Assembly: GCA_024508855.1 (NCBI GenBank)
Contig: JANINJ010000057.1
Coordinates: forward strand, 1 to 33,547
Length of the DNA stretch: 33,547 nucleotides
Reading direction: 5' to 3'
Source of the DNA: Xanthobacteraceae bacterium
GTDB taxonomy: Bacteria; Pseudomonadota; Alphaproteobacteria; Rhizobiales; Xanthobacteraceae
In this document: positions 17,457 to 26,284 of the stretch, one piece after another
Numbering within the stretch: the first letter of the stretch is position 1
How the letters are laid out: every line of letters begins with the position of its first letter
Notes under the pieces: model-generated
Told to the model about the DNA's origin: nothing
Seen by the model: only the letters and a program-made list of their open reading frames with translations
Database searches by the model: none
Made by a program: the position numbers and the translations under genes

Positions 17457-17535
17457 CATGTCACTGCCGGGCTTGCCCCCCGGCGATCCATCATTTTCAG
17501 GAAGATGGATGCGCGGATCAAGTCCGCGCATGATA
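17457..17535. repeat. REP/BIME-like double hairpin between P450 and dehydratase genes
   Basis: One hairpin is GCCGGG (17466-17471) with CCCGGC (17478-17483). The other is a 9-bp stem, ATGCGCGGA at 17509-17517 and TCCGCGCAT at 17523-17531, with a 5-base loop. GATCCATC and GATGGATG lie between them as inverted flanks. The layout matches the element at 12433-12520. It splits the P450 gene from the rest of the minus-strand run and may reduce readthrough or stabilise upstream mRNA. Confidence 0.7.
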
Positions 17536-17624
17536 ATGGGTAATTCCCGGGTAGCATCGCCTACAGGATCGCGAATGTCACGACGTGAACGCTTTGCGCT
17601 TCGGTGAGCAGGAGAATTCCGTTT

Positions 17625-18896
17625 TCAGGAAATTCGAACCGGCAACTCTTCGTAGCCCTTCACGAAGCTCGAATATACCCGCTTCGGCTCGCCGACGACT
17701 TCGATGTTCTCGAAGCGCTGCAGCATCTCTTCCCACAGGATGCGAAGCTGCAATTCGGCCAGCCGCATGCCGACGCAGCGGTGGATGCCGAAGCCAAACG
17801 ACATGTGGATCTTCGGGCGCGCGCGATCGATGATGAATTCATCGGGACGGTCGATCACCTCGTCGTCGCGGTTGCCAGAGACGTACCACATCACGACGCG
17901 ATCGCCCTTCTTGATCGTCTTGCCGCCGATCTCGGTGTCCTGGAGTGCGGTGCGGCGCATGTGTGCCAGCGGCGTCTGCCAGCGGATCACCTCGGGCACC
18001 ATCGATTCGATCAGCGCCGGATTGGCGCGCAGCTTGCGATACTCTTCCGGAAACTCGTTCAGGGCCAGCACCGAGCCGGTCATGGAATTGCGGGTGGTGT
18101 CGTTGCCGCCGACAATGAGCAGGATGAGGTTGCCCATCAGGTTGTCACGATCCATGTAACGGGTGGCATCGCTATGCGCCATCATCGACAGCAGATCGTT
18201 GCGCGGCTCCGCATTGACCCGTTCGTTCCAGAGCTTGCTGAAATAGGCAGCGCATTCGTTCAGCTCGTCGCGGCGTTGCTGTTCGGATTCGACCACCATG
18301 CTCTTCGGCAACGCTGTCGAGACATCCGACCACCGTGTGAGTTTCTGACGATCCTCCCACGGGAAATCGAACAGGGTGGCGAGCATCTGTGTGGTGAGAT
18401 TGATCGACACGCGTGAAACGAAATCGAAAGTCTCGTTGCGCGGCAATTCGTCGAGCAACTGGCAGGTCCGCTTGCGGATCAGCTTGGCGAGTTCGTCGAG
18501 GTGGTTCGGCGTGAACATCGGCATCACGGTCTTGCGCTGCGGCATGTGTCGCGGCTCGTCCATGGCGATGAAACTCGGCCAGTCGTAACCGTCCGCGACG
18601 TCGCGGATGGAGATTCCGCCCAGCCGGACATCCGAGGAGAAGATGCCGTGGCTGGTATCGACATGCATGATGTCGTTGTACTTGGTGACCGACCAATATG
18701 GCTCGATCGGCGCATTGGTGCAGTAGTGCACCGGGCATTCGTTGCGCAGTCGCTCGAAGTAGGGCCACAGCGTGTCGTTGCGGAACAGGCGCGGCGCACC
18801 GGGATGGAAGTCCTCGATCGGCATCGAATAGGCTTCTTCGCGCGCAGCCTGCTGAAGCGCGGCCTTCGCGGGTTCGATCGTGCGGTGGATATTCAT
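17625..18896 (-). CDS. Cytochrome P450, CYP153-like terminal (omega) hydroxylase
   Basis: The 423-residue soluble P450 has the full set of motifs: I-helix LLIVGGNDTTRNSM (residues 259-272), ExxR as EVIRW (302-306), and the heme loop FGFGIHRCVG with Cys374. Segments such as WQTPLAHMRR, GDRVVMWYVSGNRD and RLAELQLRILWEEML are strongly reminiscent of CYP153, alkane/fatty-acid terminal hydroxylases, so I place it in or near that family. CYP153 operons usually include a ferredoxin and a ferredoxin reductase; neither is nearby, so electrons must come from elsewhere. It is first in a minus-strand run with the dehydratase, ThDP and molybdoenzyme genes. Hydrophobic substrate is likely; identity unknown. 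Confidence 0.92.
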   Translation of the reverse strand: MNIHRTIEPAKAALQQAAREEAYSMPIEDFHPGAPRLFRNDTLWPYFERLRNECPVHYCTNAPIEPYWSVTKYNDIMHVDTSHGIFSSDVRLGGISIRDVADGYDWPSFIAMDEPRHMPQRKTVMPMFTPNHLDELAKLIRKRTCQLLDELPRNETFDFVSRVSINLTTQMLATLFDFPWEDRQKLTRWSDVSTALPKSMVVESEQQRRDELNECAAYFSKLWNERVNAEPRNDLLSMMAHSDATRYMDRDNLMGNLILLIVGGNDTTRNSMTGSVLALNEFPEEYRKLRANPALIESMVPEVIRWQTPLAHMRRTALQDTEIGGKTIKKGDRVVMWYVSGNRDDEVIDRPDEFIIDRARPKIHMSFGFGIHRCVGMRLAELQLRILWEEMLQRFENIEVVGEPKRVYSSFVKGYEELPVRIS

Positions 18897-19156
18897 TGCC
18901 TGTCGATCCTGATGGTTGTTGCGGGGTACGACGTTACGAGGGCGCGATCCGGAAATGCTTGAGGGTCAGCGGCATAGTCCGAATATACTTGCGTCTATGC
19001 GCCGTCGGCCGGAATTTTCTGCGATGGTCGATATCCTCAAACGGCGGCGTCGGATTGACGTACCGCAGGTCTACGGCAAAATACCACGGCACAGCGAATA
19101 TCAAAAGTTGATTAACCTGTATCCGGCAACCTCCGGCATGTTTTTGGGGGTTGAAA

Positions 19157-20638
19157 ATGCACTTGTTCCGACGGTCGCGGGAGCTTGCCGCGCAAGCACT
19201 GGCGCTGACCAAATCGCAGGCGATGATCGAGTTCGATCCCGATGGGCTCATCCTGACCGCGAACCAGAATTTCCTCAATGCCGTCGGCTATCGCCTGGAC
19301 GATATCCAGGGCAAGCATCACGGCATGTTCGTCGAACCCCAGATGCGCGATGGCGGGGAGTATCGCGAGTTCTGGGCGGCGTTGCGCCGCGGTGAACACC
19401 AGGCTGGTGAATTCAGGCGCATCGCCAAGGGCGACCGCGAAATCTGGATTCAGGCGTCCTACAATCCGTTGCTCGGCGCCGGCGGCAAGCCGTTCAAGAT
19501 CGTCAAGGTTGCTACCGATATCACCGCGCAGAAGCTGAAGAACTTCGAATACGAAGGACAGATCAAGGCGATCCGGAAGTCGCAGGCAGTGATCCATTTC
19601 ACGCCGGACGGCGGCATTCTCGAAGCCAACGATAATTTCCTGAAGGCGCTCGGCTACGACCTGCCAGAAATCCAGGGCAAGCATCACAGCATGTTTGTCG
19701 CGCCGGAGGAACGCGACAGCCCGGCCTACCGTGCGTTCTGGGATTCGCTGCGGCGAGGTCAATATCAGGCCGCCGAATACAAGCGGATCGGCAAGAACGG
19801 CAAGACAGTCTGGATTCAGGCATCCTACAACCCGATCCCGGACAGCAACGGCAAGATCTACAAGGTGGTCAAGTTCGCCACCGACGTCACCGCGCAGGTC
19901 GAGGATCGGCTGCGGCGTAGCGAGACGCAAATCAGTATCGACAGGGATCTCGGACAAATTACGCAGGCAATGACGCAGACAACCGCTCAGGTCTCCTCCG
20001 CGGCAAGCGCATCGACCCAGACGTCCTCGAATATGCAGGCGGTGGCGTCCGGCGCGGAAGAACTGGCGGCGTCGGTCGGCGAGATCAGCCGGCAAGCGTC
20101 GGATGCGCTGACGATTTCGATGCAGGCGGTGACGCAGGCCAATGAAACCGGCTCCATCGTCGCAGGCATGGCCGCGTCCGCGCAGCGCATTGGAGACGTG
20201 GTGAAACTCATCAACAGCATCGCGGACCAGACCAACCTGCTGGCGCTCAACGCGACCATCGAGGCGGCGCGTGCCGGTGAAGCGGGACGGGGCTTTGCGG
20301 TGGTCGCGTCGGAAGTCAAAAGCCTGGCGGCGCAGACTGCCAAGGCGACCGACGATATCAGCGCGCAGATCGCCGAGGTTCAGGAAACCACAACCAGCGC
20401 TGTCGGTGTCATCGAGGCCATCACCCAGACGATCTCGCGGGTGAACGAGATTTCCGCCGCCATTGCGGCCTCGGTTGAACAGCAGGCCGCCGTGACGCAG
20501 AGCATGTCGGCCAACATGCAGGTCGCCGCGAAAGGCGTCACCGAAGTGAACGCCAGCCTCAACGAGATCGCCGGTTCGGCGAAATCGGTCGACGAGGCCA
20601 CGCGCAAGGTGAAGGAAGCGTCTCGCGCGCTCGCCTGA
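19157..20638 (+). CDS. Soluble methyl-accepting chemotaxis protein with two tandem PAS domains (BdlA-like layout)
   Basis: The 493-residue chemoreceptor lacks membrane helices. PAS1 spans about residues 20-130 and PAS2 about 142-255. They are close copies: each has PDG.IL.AN.NFL.A.GY, then IQGKHH.MFV, an RG(E/Q)(H/Y)QA segment and IWIQASYNP. The rest (270-493) is the MCP signalling coiled coil with the hairpin tip [17 protein letters not shown] and [13 protein letters not shown]. There is no C-terminal CheR/CheB pentapeptide. PAS-PAS-MCP soluble receptors such as P. aeruginosa BdlA sense redox or metabolic state. ATG 19157 follows GGGGGT; an in-frame TTG lies at 19151. TTGACG (19055-19060) and CAAAAT (19077-19082), 16 bases apart, could be its promoter. 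Confidence 0.93.
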   Translation: MHLFRRSRELAAQALALTKSQAMIEFDPDGLILTANQNFLNAVGYRLDDIQGKHHGMFVEPQMRDGGEYREFWAALRRGEHQAGEFRRIAKGDREIWIQASYNPLLGAGGKPFKIVKVATDITAQKLKNFEYEGQIKAIRKSQAVIHFTPDGGILEANDNFLKALGYDLPEIQGKHHSMFVAPEERDSPAYRAFWDSLRRGQYQAAEYKRIGKNGKTVWIQASYNPIPDSNGKIYKVVKFATDVTAQVEDRLRRSETQISIDRDLGQITQAMTQTTAQVSSAASASTQTSSNMQAVASGAEELAASVGEISRQASDALTISMQAVTQANETGSIVAGMAASAQRIGDVVKLINSIADQTNLLALNATIEAARAGEAGRGFAVVASEVKSLAAQTAKATDDISAQIAEVQETTTSAVGVIEAITQTISRVNEISAAIAASVEQQAAVTQSMSANMQVAAKGVTEVNASLNEIAGSAKSVDEATRKVKEASRALA

Positions 20639-20757
20639 GTTTCATTCGTAACGGCTCTTCTCCGGCCCGCCGACCCGTGGCATGGTTGACGGCAGAACAT
20701 GGTGTGATGCGGGCCGTTCCGGCGTCCGGTCCGCCGGAGGTGAGGAGACGTTTGACG

Positions 20758-21927
20758 ATGATTGCCAATGCGCGGCCGTTTAATTTCGATCTCGGCGAAA
20801 CGGCGGATGCCATCCGCGACACGGTCCGGGATTTCTCGGCGAATGAAATCGCGCCGCGTGCCGAGGAGATCGACAAGACCAACCAGTTTCCCCGCGATCT
20901 CTGGCCGAAGATCGGCGCGCTCGGGCTGCACGGTATTACCGTCGAGGAGGAATACGGTGGGGCAGGGCTCGGCTATCTCGAGCATTGCATCGCCATGGAG
21001 GAAATCTCCCGCGCCTCCGCCTCGGTCGGCCTGTCCTACGGTGCGCACTCCAATCTTTGCGTCAACCAGATCCGGCGCAACGGCAACGAGGCGCAGAAGC
21101 AAAAGTATCTGCCGAGGCTGATTTCCGGCGAGGACGTCGGCGCGCTGGCGATGTCAGAACCGGGTGCCGGGTCGGACGTGGTGTCGATGAAGACCCGCGC
21201 CGACAAGAAGGGCGACCGCTACGTCCTCAACGGCAACAAGATGTGGATCACCAATGGCCCGATTGCGGAGACGCTGGTGGTCTATGCCAAGACCGATCCC
21301 AACGGCGGCCCGCGCGGCATTACTGCCTTCATCATCGAGAAGGGCATGAAGGGATTTTCGACTGCGCAGAAGCTCGACAAGCTCGGGATGCGCGGCTCCG
21401 ATACCGGCGAACTGGTGTTTCAGGATTGCGAAGTACCGGAGGAGAATGTGCTGGGCGAGGTCGGGCGCGGCGTCAACGTGCTGATGTCGGGGCTCGATTA
21501 CGAGCGCGCGGTGCTCGCGGCCGGACCGCTCGGCATCATGCAGGCCTGTCTCGACGTGGCGATGCCCTATGTGCATGAACGCAAGCAGTTCGGCCAGCCG
21601 ATCGGCACCTTCCAGCTCGTGCAGGGCAAGATCGCGGACATGCACGTCACCATGAATGCTTGCCGTGCCTATGTCTACGCAGTGGCCAAGGCCTGCGATC
21701 GCGGCGAGACCACGCGCGAAGATTCCGCCGGCGCAATTTTGTATGCCGCGGAAAAAGCCACCCAGTGTGCGCTCGATGCCATCCAATTGCTCGGCGGCAA
21801 TGGTTACATCAACGACTATCCGACCGGCCGCCTGCTGCGCGACGCCAAACTCTACGAGATCGGCGCTGGCACCAGCGAAATCCGCCGCATGCTGATCGGG
21901 CGCGAGTTGTTCGACAAGACGGCCTGA
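20758..21927 (+). CDS. ivd: Acyl-CoA dehydrogenase, isovaleryl-CoA dehydrogenase type
   Basis: The 389-residue FAD enzyme desaturates short branched acyl-CoAs, passing electrons to [23 protein letters not shown] and [17 protein letters not shown] form the FAD/acyl-CoA domain; [21 protein letters not shown] and [35 protein letters not shown]-type C-terminal signatures are present. The base is placed at the isovaleryl-type position in [13 protein letters not shown], equivalent to Glu254 of human IVD, not at the usual C-terminal Glu position. ATG 20758 is preceded by GAGGTGAGGAGA. Neighbours of the leucine pathway (MCC subunits, HMG-CoA lyase) are not in the window after it, and the next gene is convergent, so it may serve a different branched acyl-CoA. 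Confidence 0.88.
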   Translation: MIANARPFNFDLGETADAIRDTVRDFSANEIAPRAEEIDKTNQFPRDLWPKIGALGLHGITVEEEYGGAGLGYLEHCIAMEEISRASASVGLSYGAHSNLCVNQIRRNGNEAQKQKYLPRLISGEDVGALAMSEPGAGSDVVSMKTRADKKGDRYVLNGNKMWITNGPIAETLVVYAKTDPNGGPRGITAFIIEKGMKGFSTAQKLDKLGMRGSDTGELVFQDCEVPEENVLGEVGRGVNVLMSGLDYERAVLAAGPLGIMQACLDVAMPYVHERKQFGQPIGTFQLVQGKIADMHVTMNACRAYVYAVAKACDRGETTREDSAGAILYAAEKATQCALDAIQLLGGNGYINDYPTGRLLRDAKLYEIGAGTSEIRRMLIGRELFDKTA

Positions 21928-21957
21928 GCGCTACGGTCTTGCAGAGGAGGTCGCGGG

Positions 21958-23676
21958 TTATTTGTGCCCGCGCCATTTGCGCTCGGCGTTATCCCACGCC
22001 TCGAGCGCCTGCAGATCGGGCACCCAGGCGAGCCCCGTCTTGCCATCGGATGAAATCGCCTCGGGCGTGACGACCACATCCACCAGCGCCGGCCGGTTGG
22101 CGAAGGCGCGGTCGAGCGCGCCCGCAAGATCTTCGGGTCTTTCGACACGCTCGCCGTGCATGCCGAAGGCGCGAGCCATGGCGGCGTGATCGGAGAACTG
22201 CAGGCGGGTGCCCACCACCTTGCCGTGGGTCACGGTCTGATCGTGGACTTCGATCTGCCAGGCGCCGTTGTTGGCGACCACGATCACCACCGGCGCCTTG
22301 TGCCGTACCGCGGTGTCGATCTCGATGGCATTGAAGCCGAATGCGCCGTCGCCGGTGGCGACCACCACCTTCTTGTCGGGAAACGCAAGGCTGGCGGCGA
22401 TGCCATAAGGCACGCCGACGCCGATGCAGCCGAACGGGCCGGGATCGAGCATGATCGGAGCCGAGAGTCCGACGCGGCCGAAGGCGAGGAAATCGCCGCC
22501 GTCGTTGATGACGATCGATTCGTCATCGAGACGGTCCTGGATCGCGGACAGTACCTTGTTCGGATGCAGGCGGCCGTCGCTGCCCTCCGGCGAAGCCGCC
22601 ATCGTCTTGCGCAGCTTGGCGGCCCGTTCTTCGTGGCCGGATCGCAGCTTCTCGGCCCAGGATCGATCGACGGCCGAGACGCGATTGCCAGCCGCCGCGA
22701 CGATTGCGGACAGCGTCGCAATCGGGGAGGCTGCAATCTCGACCGCGCCGCGGCGGTTGTCGCGCAACTCGCCGGGGACGTCGCCGATTCGAACGAATTT
22801 GGCGTCGCCGAAGACGGCCGGCGATCCGAAGGCGAGTTGAAAATCCAGTCTGCGCCCGACCGTCAGCACGACGTCGGCGTCGCTCATCACCGCGCCGCGC
22901 ATCGCCGCCACCACGGAAGGGTGGCGATCCGGAACCAGACCGCGGCTCTCGCCGGTATCGAGATAGACGGCGCCGAGCTTGTCGAGCAGTTGCACGAGTT
23001 CGGCGCCGGCGCCTTTTGCACCTCGTCCCGAGATCACCAGCACACGCTTCGCCGACCATAGCACGTCGACTGCACGCGTTACCTGCGCGGGGTCCGGCAG
23101 CGTCAAGGCACGAGGCCGCGGCGCAATGTGCTCTTCGAGTTGTAGTGCCTTGGGAATCTCCGCGCGCAATGTATCGGTTGGAAAATCCAGATAGGCGGGG
23201 CCAGGCTCACCGGATTCGCCGGTGGCACGTGCGATCGCCTCGTCGAGTTCGGCGAGCACCAGCGAAGGTTCGCGAACGGTGCGGGCATAACGGGTAATGC
23301 TCGACAGCAGGCGCGTGTGGTCCACGTCCTGCAGTCCGCCGCGATTTTCCTGAGGCCGCGGTGGCACCCCAGACAGTACCAATACCGGCGCGCGTGAAAC
23401 GTGGGCGTTGGCGATTCCGGTCATGGCGTTGGTAACTCCCGGGCCCGCCGTCACCAGCGCGACGCCGAATTGTCCGGTCAGTTCGGCGTGCGCCTGCGCC
23501 ATGTGCACGGCCGCCCGTTCGTCGCGAACGTCGATGATGCGGATGCCTTCGGCGTCGAGCCGCATCCAGATCGGCATGATGTGGCCGCCGCACAGGGCGA
23601 ACACCCGATCGACGCCGCGCGCCTTGAGCACCCGCGCTATACATCCGGCAACGCTATCGGCGGAAAGTTGCATCAT
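21958..23676 (-). CDS. ThDP-dependent acetolactate synthase / 2-hydroxyacyl-CoA lyase-like enzyme
   Basis: The 572-residue enzyme has the three ThDP-fold domains. The activating Glu53 sits in DVRDERAAVHMA, and the central domain carries VLVISGRGAKGAG. The ThDP motif GDGAFGFNAIEIDTAVRH with ANNGAWQIE follows a NDGGDF...LDPGPFGCIGVGVPYGIA segment that looks more like ILVBL/HACL2 2-hydroxyacyl-CoA lyases and glyoxylate carboligase relatives than biosynthetic IlvB. No small regulatory subunit is adjacent. I chose ATG 23676, preceded by AAGG; the frame's first ATG at 23712 lies inside a perfect palindrome, so is unlikely. It is divergent from an acyl-CoA ligase, which suits cleavage of a 2-hydroxyacyl-CoA made by that ligase; this is inference. 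Confidence 0.85.
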   Translation of the reverse strand: MMQLSADSVAGCIARVLKARGVDRVFALCGGHIMPIWMRLDAEGIRIIDVRDERAAVHMAQAHAELTGQFGVALVTAGPGVTNAMTGIANAHVSRAPVLVLSGVPPRPQENRGGLQDVDHTRLLSSITRYARTVREPSLVLAELDEAIARATGESGEPGPAYLDFPTDTLRAEIPKALQLEEHIAPRPRALTLPDPAQVTRAVDVLWSAKRVLVISGRGAKGAGAELVQLLDKLGAVYLDTGESRGLVPDRHPSVVAAMRGAVMSDADVVLTVGRRLDFQLAFGSPAVFGDAKFVRIGDVPGELRDNRRGAVEIAASPIATLSAIVAAAGNRVSAVDRSWAEKLRSGHEERAAKLRKTMAASPEGSDGRLHPNKVLSAIQDRLDDESIVINDGGDFLAFGRVGLSAPIMLDPGPFGCIGVGVPYGIAASLAFPDKKVVVATGDGAFGFNAIEIDTAVRHKAPVVIVVANNGAWQIEVHDQTVTHGKVVGTRLQFSDHAAMARAFGMHGERVERPEDLAGALDRAFANRPALVDVVVTPEAISSDGKTGLAWVPDLQALEAWDNAERKWRGHK

Positions 23677-23706
23677 GATGGGCCCTTGCTTGAAGTCGAA
23701 CGCCGG

Positions 23707-23722
23707 GTACATTTAAATGTAC
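23707..23722. promoter_or_regulatory. 16-bp perfect palindrome, candidate operator of the divergent ThDP/ligase genes
   Basis: GTACATTTAAATGTAC is a perfect dyad located 31 bases upstream of the ThDP gene start and 41 bases upstream of the ligase start. It is AT-rich in a GC-rich neighbourhood. Size and symmetry suit a TetR-, GntR/FadR- or MarR-type dimer, as commonly controls acyl-CoA catabolic genes. No regulator gene of that kind is encoded in the window, so the protein is unknown. Confidence 0.6.
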
Positions 23723-23762
23723 AAGCGCTCGGGTTGTCGACCCCAATTGCCGGGAGATCTGT

Positions 23763-25307
23763 ATGACGCCGCTATTGACGATGGGCGAGATGCTGTCGGT
23801 CAATGCTTCCCTCTACCCGGATAAAGTCGGCGCCCGCGATCTCCATCGTTCGATGACGTTCCCTGCTTGGAACAGCCGTGCGTGTCGGCTTGCCAACGGC
23901 CTGCTCGGTCTCGGTCTTGCGAAGGGCGACCGCGTTGCGGTGCTGGCTTATAACTGCGTCGAGTGGATGGAGATTTACGCGGCGACGGCCAAAGCGGGAC
24001 TTATCGCCGTGCCGATTAATTTCCGCCTGATCGGCGCGGAGGTCCGCTACATTCTCGAGGACTGTGGTGCGCGCGCGCTGATCGTGCAGGAAGCGCTGCT
24101 GCCGAGCATTGAAGATATCCGTACCGGCCTCGCAGTCCCCGATGCGAATGTCGTTCATCTCGGCGGCCACGTGCCGCCGGGGGCTACCGGTTACGAGGAT
24201 TTGCTGGCGAAGGCTGCGGACACCGAGCCAAATGTTGCGGTCGCGCCTGAAGATACCTGGGTGCTGATGTACACCTCAGGTACCACCGGCAATCCGAAAG
24301 GCGCGATGCGCAGCCACGGTAGTCAGGCGCTGCTCAATTTCACGACGCTGCTCGATATGCAGTTCGACCGCGACGATACCTGTCTGCTGGTCATGCCGAT
24401 GTGTCATGCGAATTCGCTCAACTTCGCGTCGTCATTTTCCTATGTCGGCGCCACATGCGTCGTCTACGACGTCAAGAGTTTCGATCCCGAGCATCTGTAT
24501 CGCACACTGTCGGATACCGGCGCCTCGTTTACCTCGCTTGTACCCACGCACTACATCATGATGCTCGGCCTCGAAGCGTCCGTGAAGGCACGCTATTCGG
24601 TGGACAATGTTCGAAAGCTGCTGGTGTCGTCTGCGCCCGCCCGGCGCGATACCAAGCTCGCCATCATGGAAGCGTTCAGGAACTCGCAATTGCTGGAATT
24701 GTATGGGTCGACTGAGCAAGGATGGGCGACCTTGCTGCGCCCGTCCGAGCAATTGACCAAGCTGGGCTCGGTCGGCAGGGAATTCACCGGCTCGGGGCGG
24801 ATCAAGCTCTTGGACGAACATCGCCGCGAAGTACCGGAAGGCGAGGTCGGCGAGCTGTATTCCCGCACGCCGTGGTGCTTTCAGGGCTACTGGAATCTTC
24901 CGGAGAAGACGGCGCAAGCCTTCCATGGACCGTGGCTCTCTGTCGGAGACATGGCGCGCCGCGACGCGGACGGCTTCTACACGCTGGTCGATCGCAAGAA
25001 TAACATGATCATTTCCGGTGGCGAAAACATCTATCCGTCCGAAATCGAAAACCTGCTGGGCGGACACCCCAAAGTGCGGGACGTTGCCGTGGTCGGCAGG
25101 CCTGACCCGCGCTGGGGCGAGGCCGTTCATGCAGTCATCGTGCTGCGCGATGGCGAAGCCGCCAGCGAGAGCGATCTCGCGGAGTGGTGTGCGGGACGGT
25201 TGGCCGGCTACAAGCGGCCGAAATCATTCTCTTTCATTGCAGACAACGACATGCCTCGCACTGCCACGGGCAAGATCCTGCATCGCGAGCTGAAGAAGCG
25301 GCTCTGA
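23763..25307 (+). CDS. AMP-forming acyl-CoA synthetase (ANL superfamily)
   Basis: The 514-residue ligase activates a carboxylic acid to its CoA thioester via acyl-AMP. Motifs in order are the P-loop-like YTSGTTGNPKGAMRSH (A3) near residue 169, LYGSTEQG (A5) near 317, WLSVGDMARRDADGFYTLVDRKNNMIISGGENIYPSEIE (A7-A8, hinge) near 394-433, and the catalytic Lys in PRTATGKILHREL (A10) near the C-terminus. The substrate pocket cannot be read by eye; medium-chain, aromatic and branched acids are all possible. ATG 23763 has GGGAGA five bases upstream. It is divergent from the ThDP lyase-like gene, sharing the palindrome at 23707-23722. Confidence 0.93.
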   Translation: MTPLLTMGEMLSVNASLYPDKVGARDLHRSMTFPAWNSRACRLANGLLGLGLAKGDRVAVLAYNCVEWMEIYAATAKAGLIAVPINFRLIGAEVRYILEDCGARALIVQEALLPSIEDIRTGLAVPDANVVHLGGHVPPGATGYEDLLAKAADTEPNVAVAPEDTWVLMYTSGTTGNPKGAMRSHGSQALLNFTTLLDMQFDRDDTCLLVMPMCHANSLNFASSFSYVGATCVVYDVKSFDPEHLYRTLSDTGASFTSLVPTHYIMMLGLEASVKARYSVDNVRKLLVSSAPARRDTKLAIMEAFRNSQLLELYGSTEQGWATLLRPSEQLTKLGSVGREFTGSGRIKLLDEHRREVPEGEVGELYSRTPWCFQGYWNLPEKTAQAFHGPWLSVGDMARRDADGFYTLVDRKNNMIISGGENIYPSEIENLLGGHPKVRDVAVVGRPDPRWGEAVHAVIVLRDGEAASESDLAEWCAGRLAGYKRPKSFSFIADNDMPRTATGKILHRELKKRL

Positions 25308-25366
25308 AAGCTTGCTGCAATCGAAGAGAGCTTTGATCGTGAACCGCCTCGACGCCGCGGCGACGA

Positions 25367-26176
25367 TCAGGGCTCCATGTGGTTGCTCTTCGCGACCCAC
25401 ACGCGCACGTCCGCGAGCACCTGCGGCAGCACGGCATTGACTTCCTGCACGGTCATTCCCGCCTTGATGCGCGGATCGTAGAGGATGTTGAGGATGTACT
25501 GGTCGTAGATATCGAAGAACCCCATCTGCACGTCGTCGTTGAACATCGTCCACGGCACCGAGGCGGTATCATTAATCGGCCCGAGCGACTGCAGAAGTTC
25601 CTCGTAAGCGCAGTCGTAGAAAATGAAGTCGCCATTGTCGACCGTGAGAAAGATGTCGGAATGCTGGATTTCGAACTTATCGTTCTTGCGGAAGCCTGAC
25701 AGACATTGCGGATCGAGCGAGGTGCGGATCTCGCGGGCGCGCTCGCGGCCGTAGGCCTTGGCTATGGCGCGGTCGAAATCGCGGTCGCGCACCAGATTGA
25801 CGGTGACGTTGGCGGCTTCGGGGTTCGCTGCCATCGCGATGTCGAGATGCTGAACGCGACGGCCGATATCGGCGACGATCGACGCGATCTGGTTCTTGCG
25901 CACGCCGTGCTTGCCGTCGGCGAACACACGGACTGGTCCGTCGTATTTGCGGATGCGGTCGACCCGGCCGGCTAGATGATATTCCGCGCCGAAGGCCGTT
26001 TTCAGAAAACCTTCGACGATCTGGCTGTCGGTGAAGGTCTTCTGCTCGGCGCGCTGGCGCGACACGACGCCGGGAATATCAGGCGAAGCCGGAGCGGTTC
26101 CCGTCGCGAGCGCGAAGACGCACACGACTGTCGCGAGCGTTCGCAACGCGCCGCGAAAGGGACATCGAAACCGCAT
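25367..26176 (-). CDS. Exported DUF2927-family protein
   Basis: The product is 269 residues if read from ATG 26176, which places a good Sec signal peptide at the start (MRFRCPFRGALRTLATVVCV region, with cleavage after APAS). The frame opens earlier at 26272 but that extension has no signal features. The mature protein matches DUF2927: VEGFLKTAFGAEYH, RKYDGPVRVFADG, then LDPQCLSGFRKN and DFIFYDCAYEELLQSLGPIND with two Cys, and a C-terminal DIYDQYILNILYDPRIKAGMT. Function in the family is unknown; the conserved Cys pair and export suggest a periplasmic or secreted role. It follows the L,D-transpeptidase gene on the same strand after 108 bases. Confidence 0.85.
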   Translation of the reverse strand: MRFRCPFRGALRTLATVVCVFALATGTAPASPDIPGVVSRQRAEQKTFTDSQIVEGFLKTAFGAEYHLAGRVDRIRKYDGPVRVFADGKHGVRKNQIASIVADIGRRVQHLDIAMAANPEAANVTVNLVRDRDFDRAIAKAYGRERAREIRTSLDPQCLSGFRKNDKFEIQHSDIFLTVDNGDFIFYDCAYEELLQSLGPINDTASVPWTMFNDDVQMGFFDIYDQYILNILYDPRIKAGMTVQEVNAVLPQVLADVRVWVAKSNHMEP

Positions 26177-26284
26177 GATGGTCCGCGCTTTGCCCAGTGG
26201 GTCCTCGATCGGGACCGGAACGGGAAAATTCCGTATGGTCCTAAGGATCGCGCAATACCGGACTGTCCGCAATCCGCAGACCGA

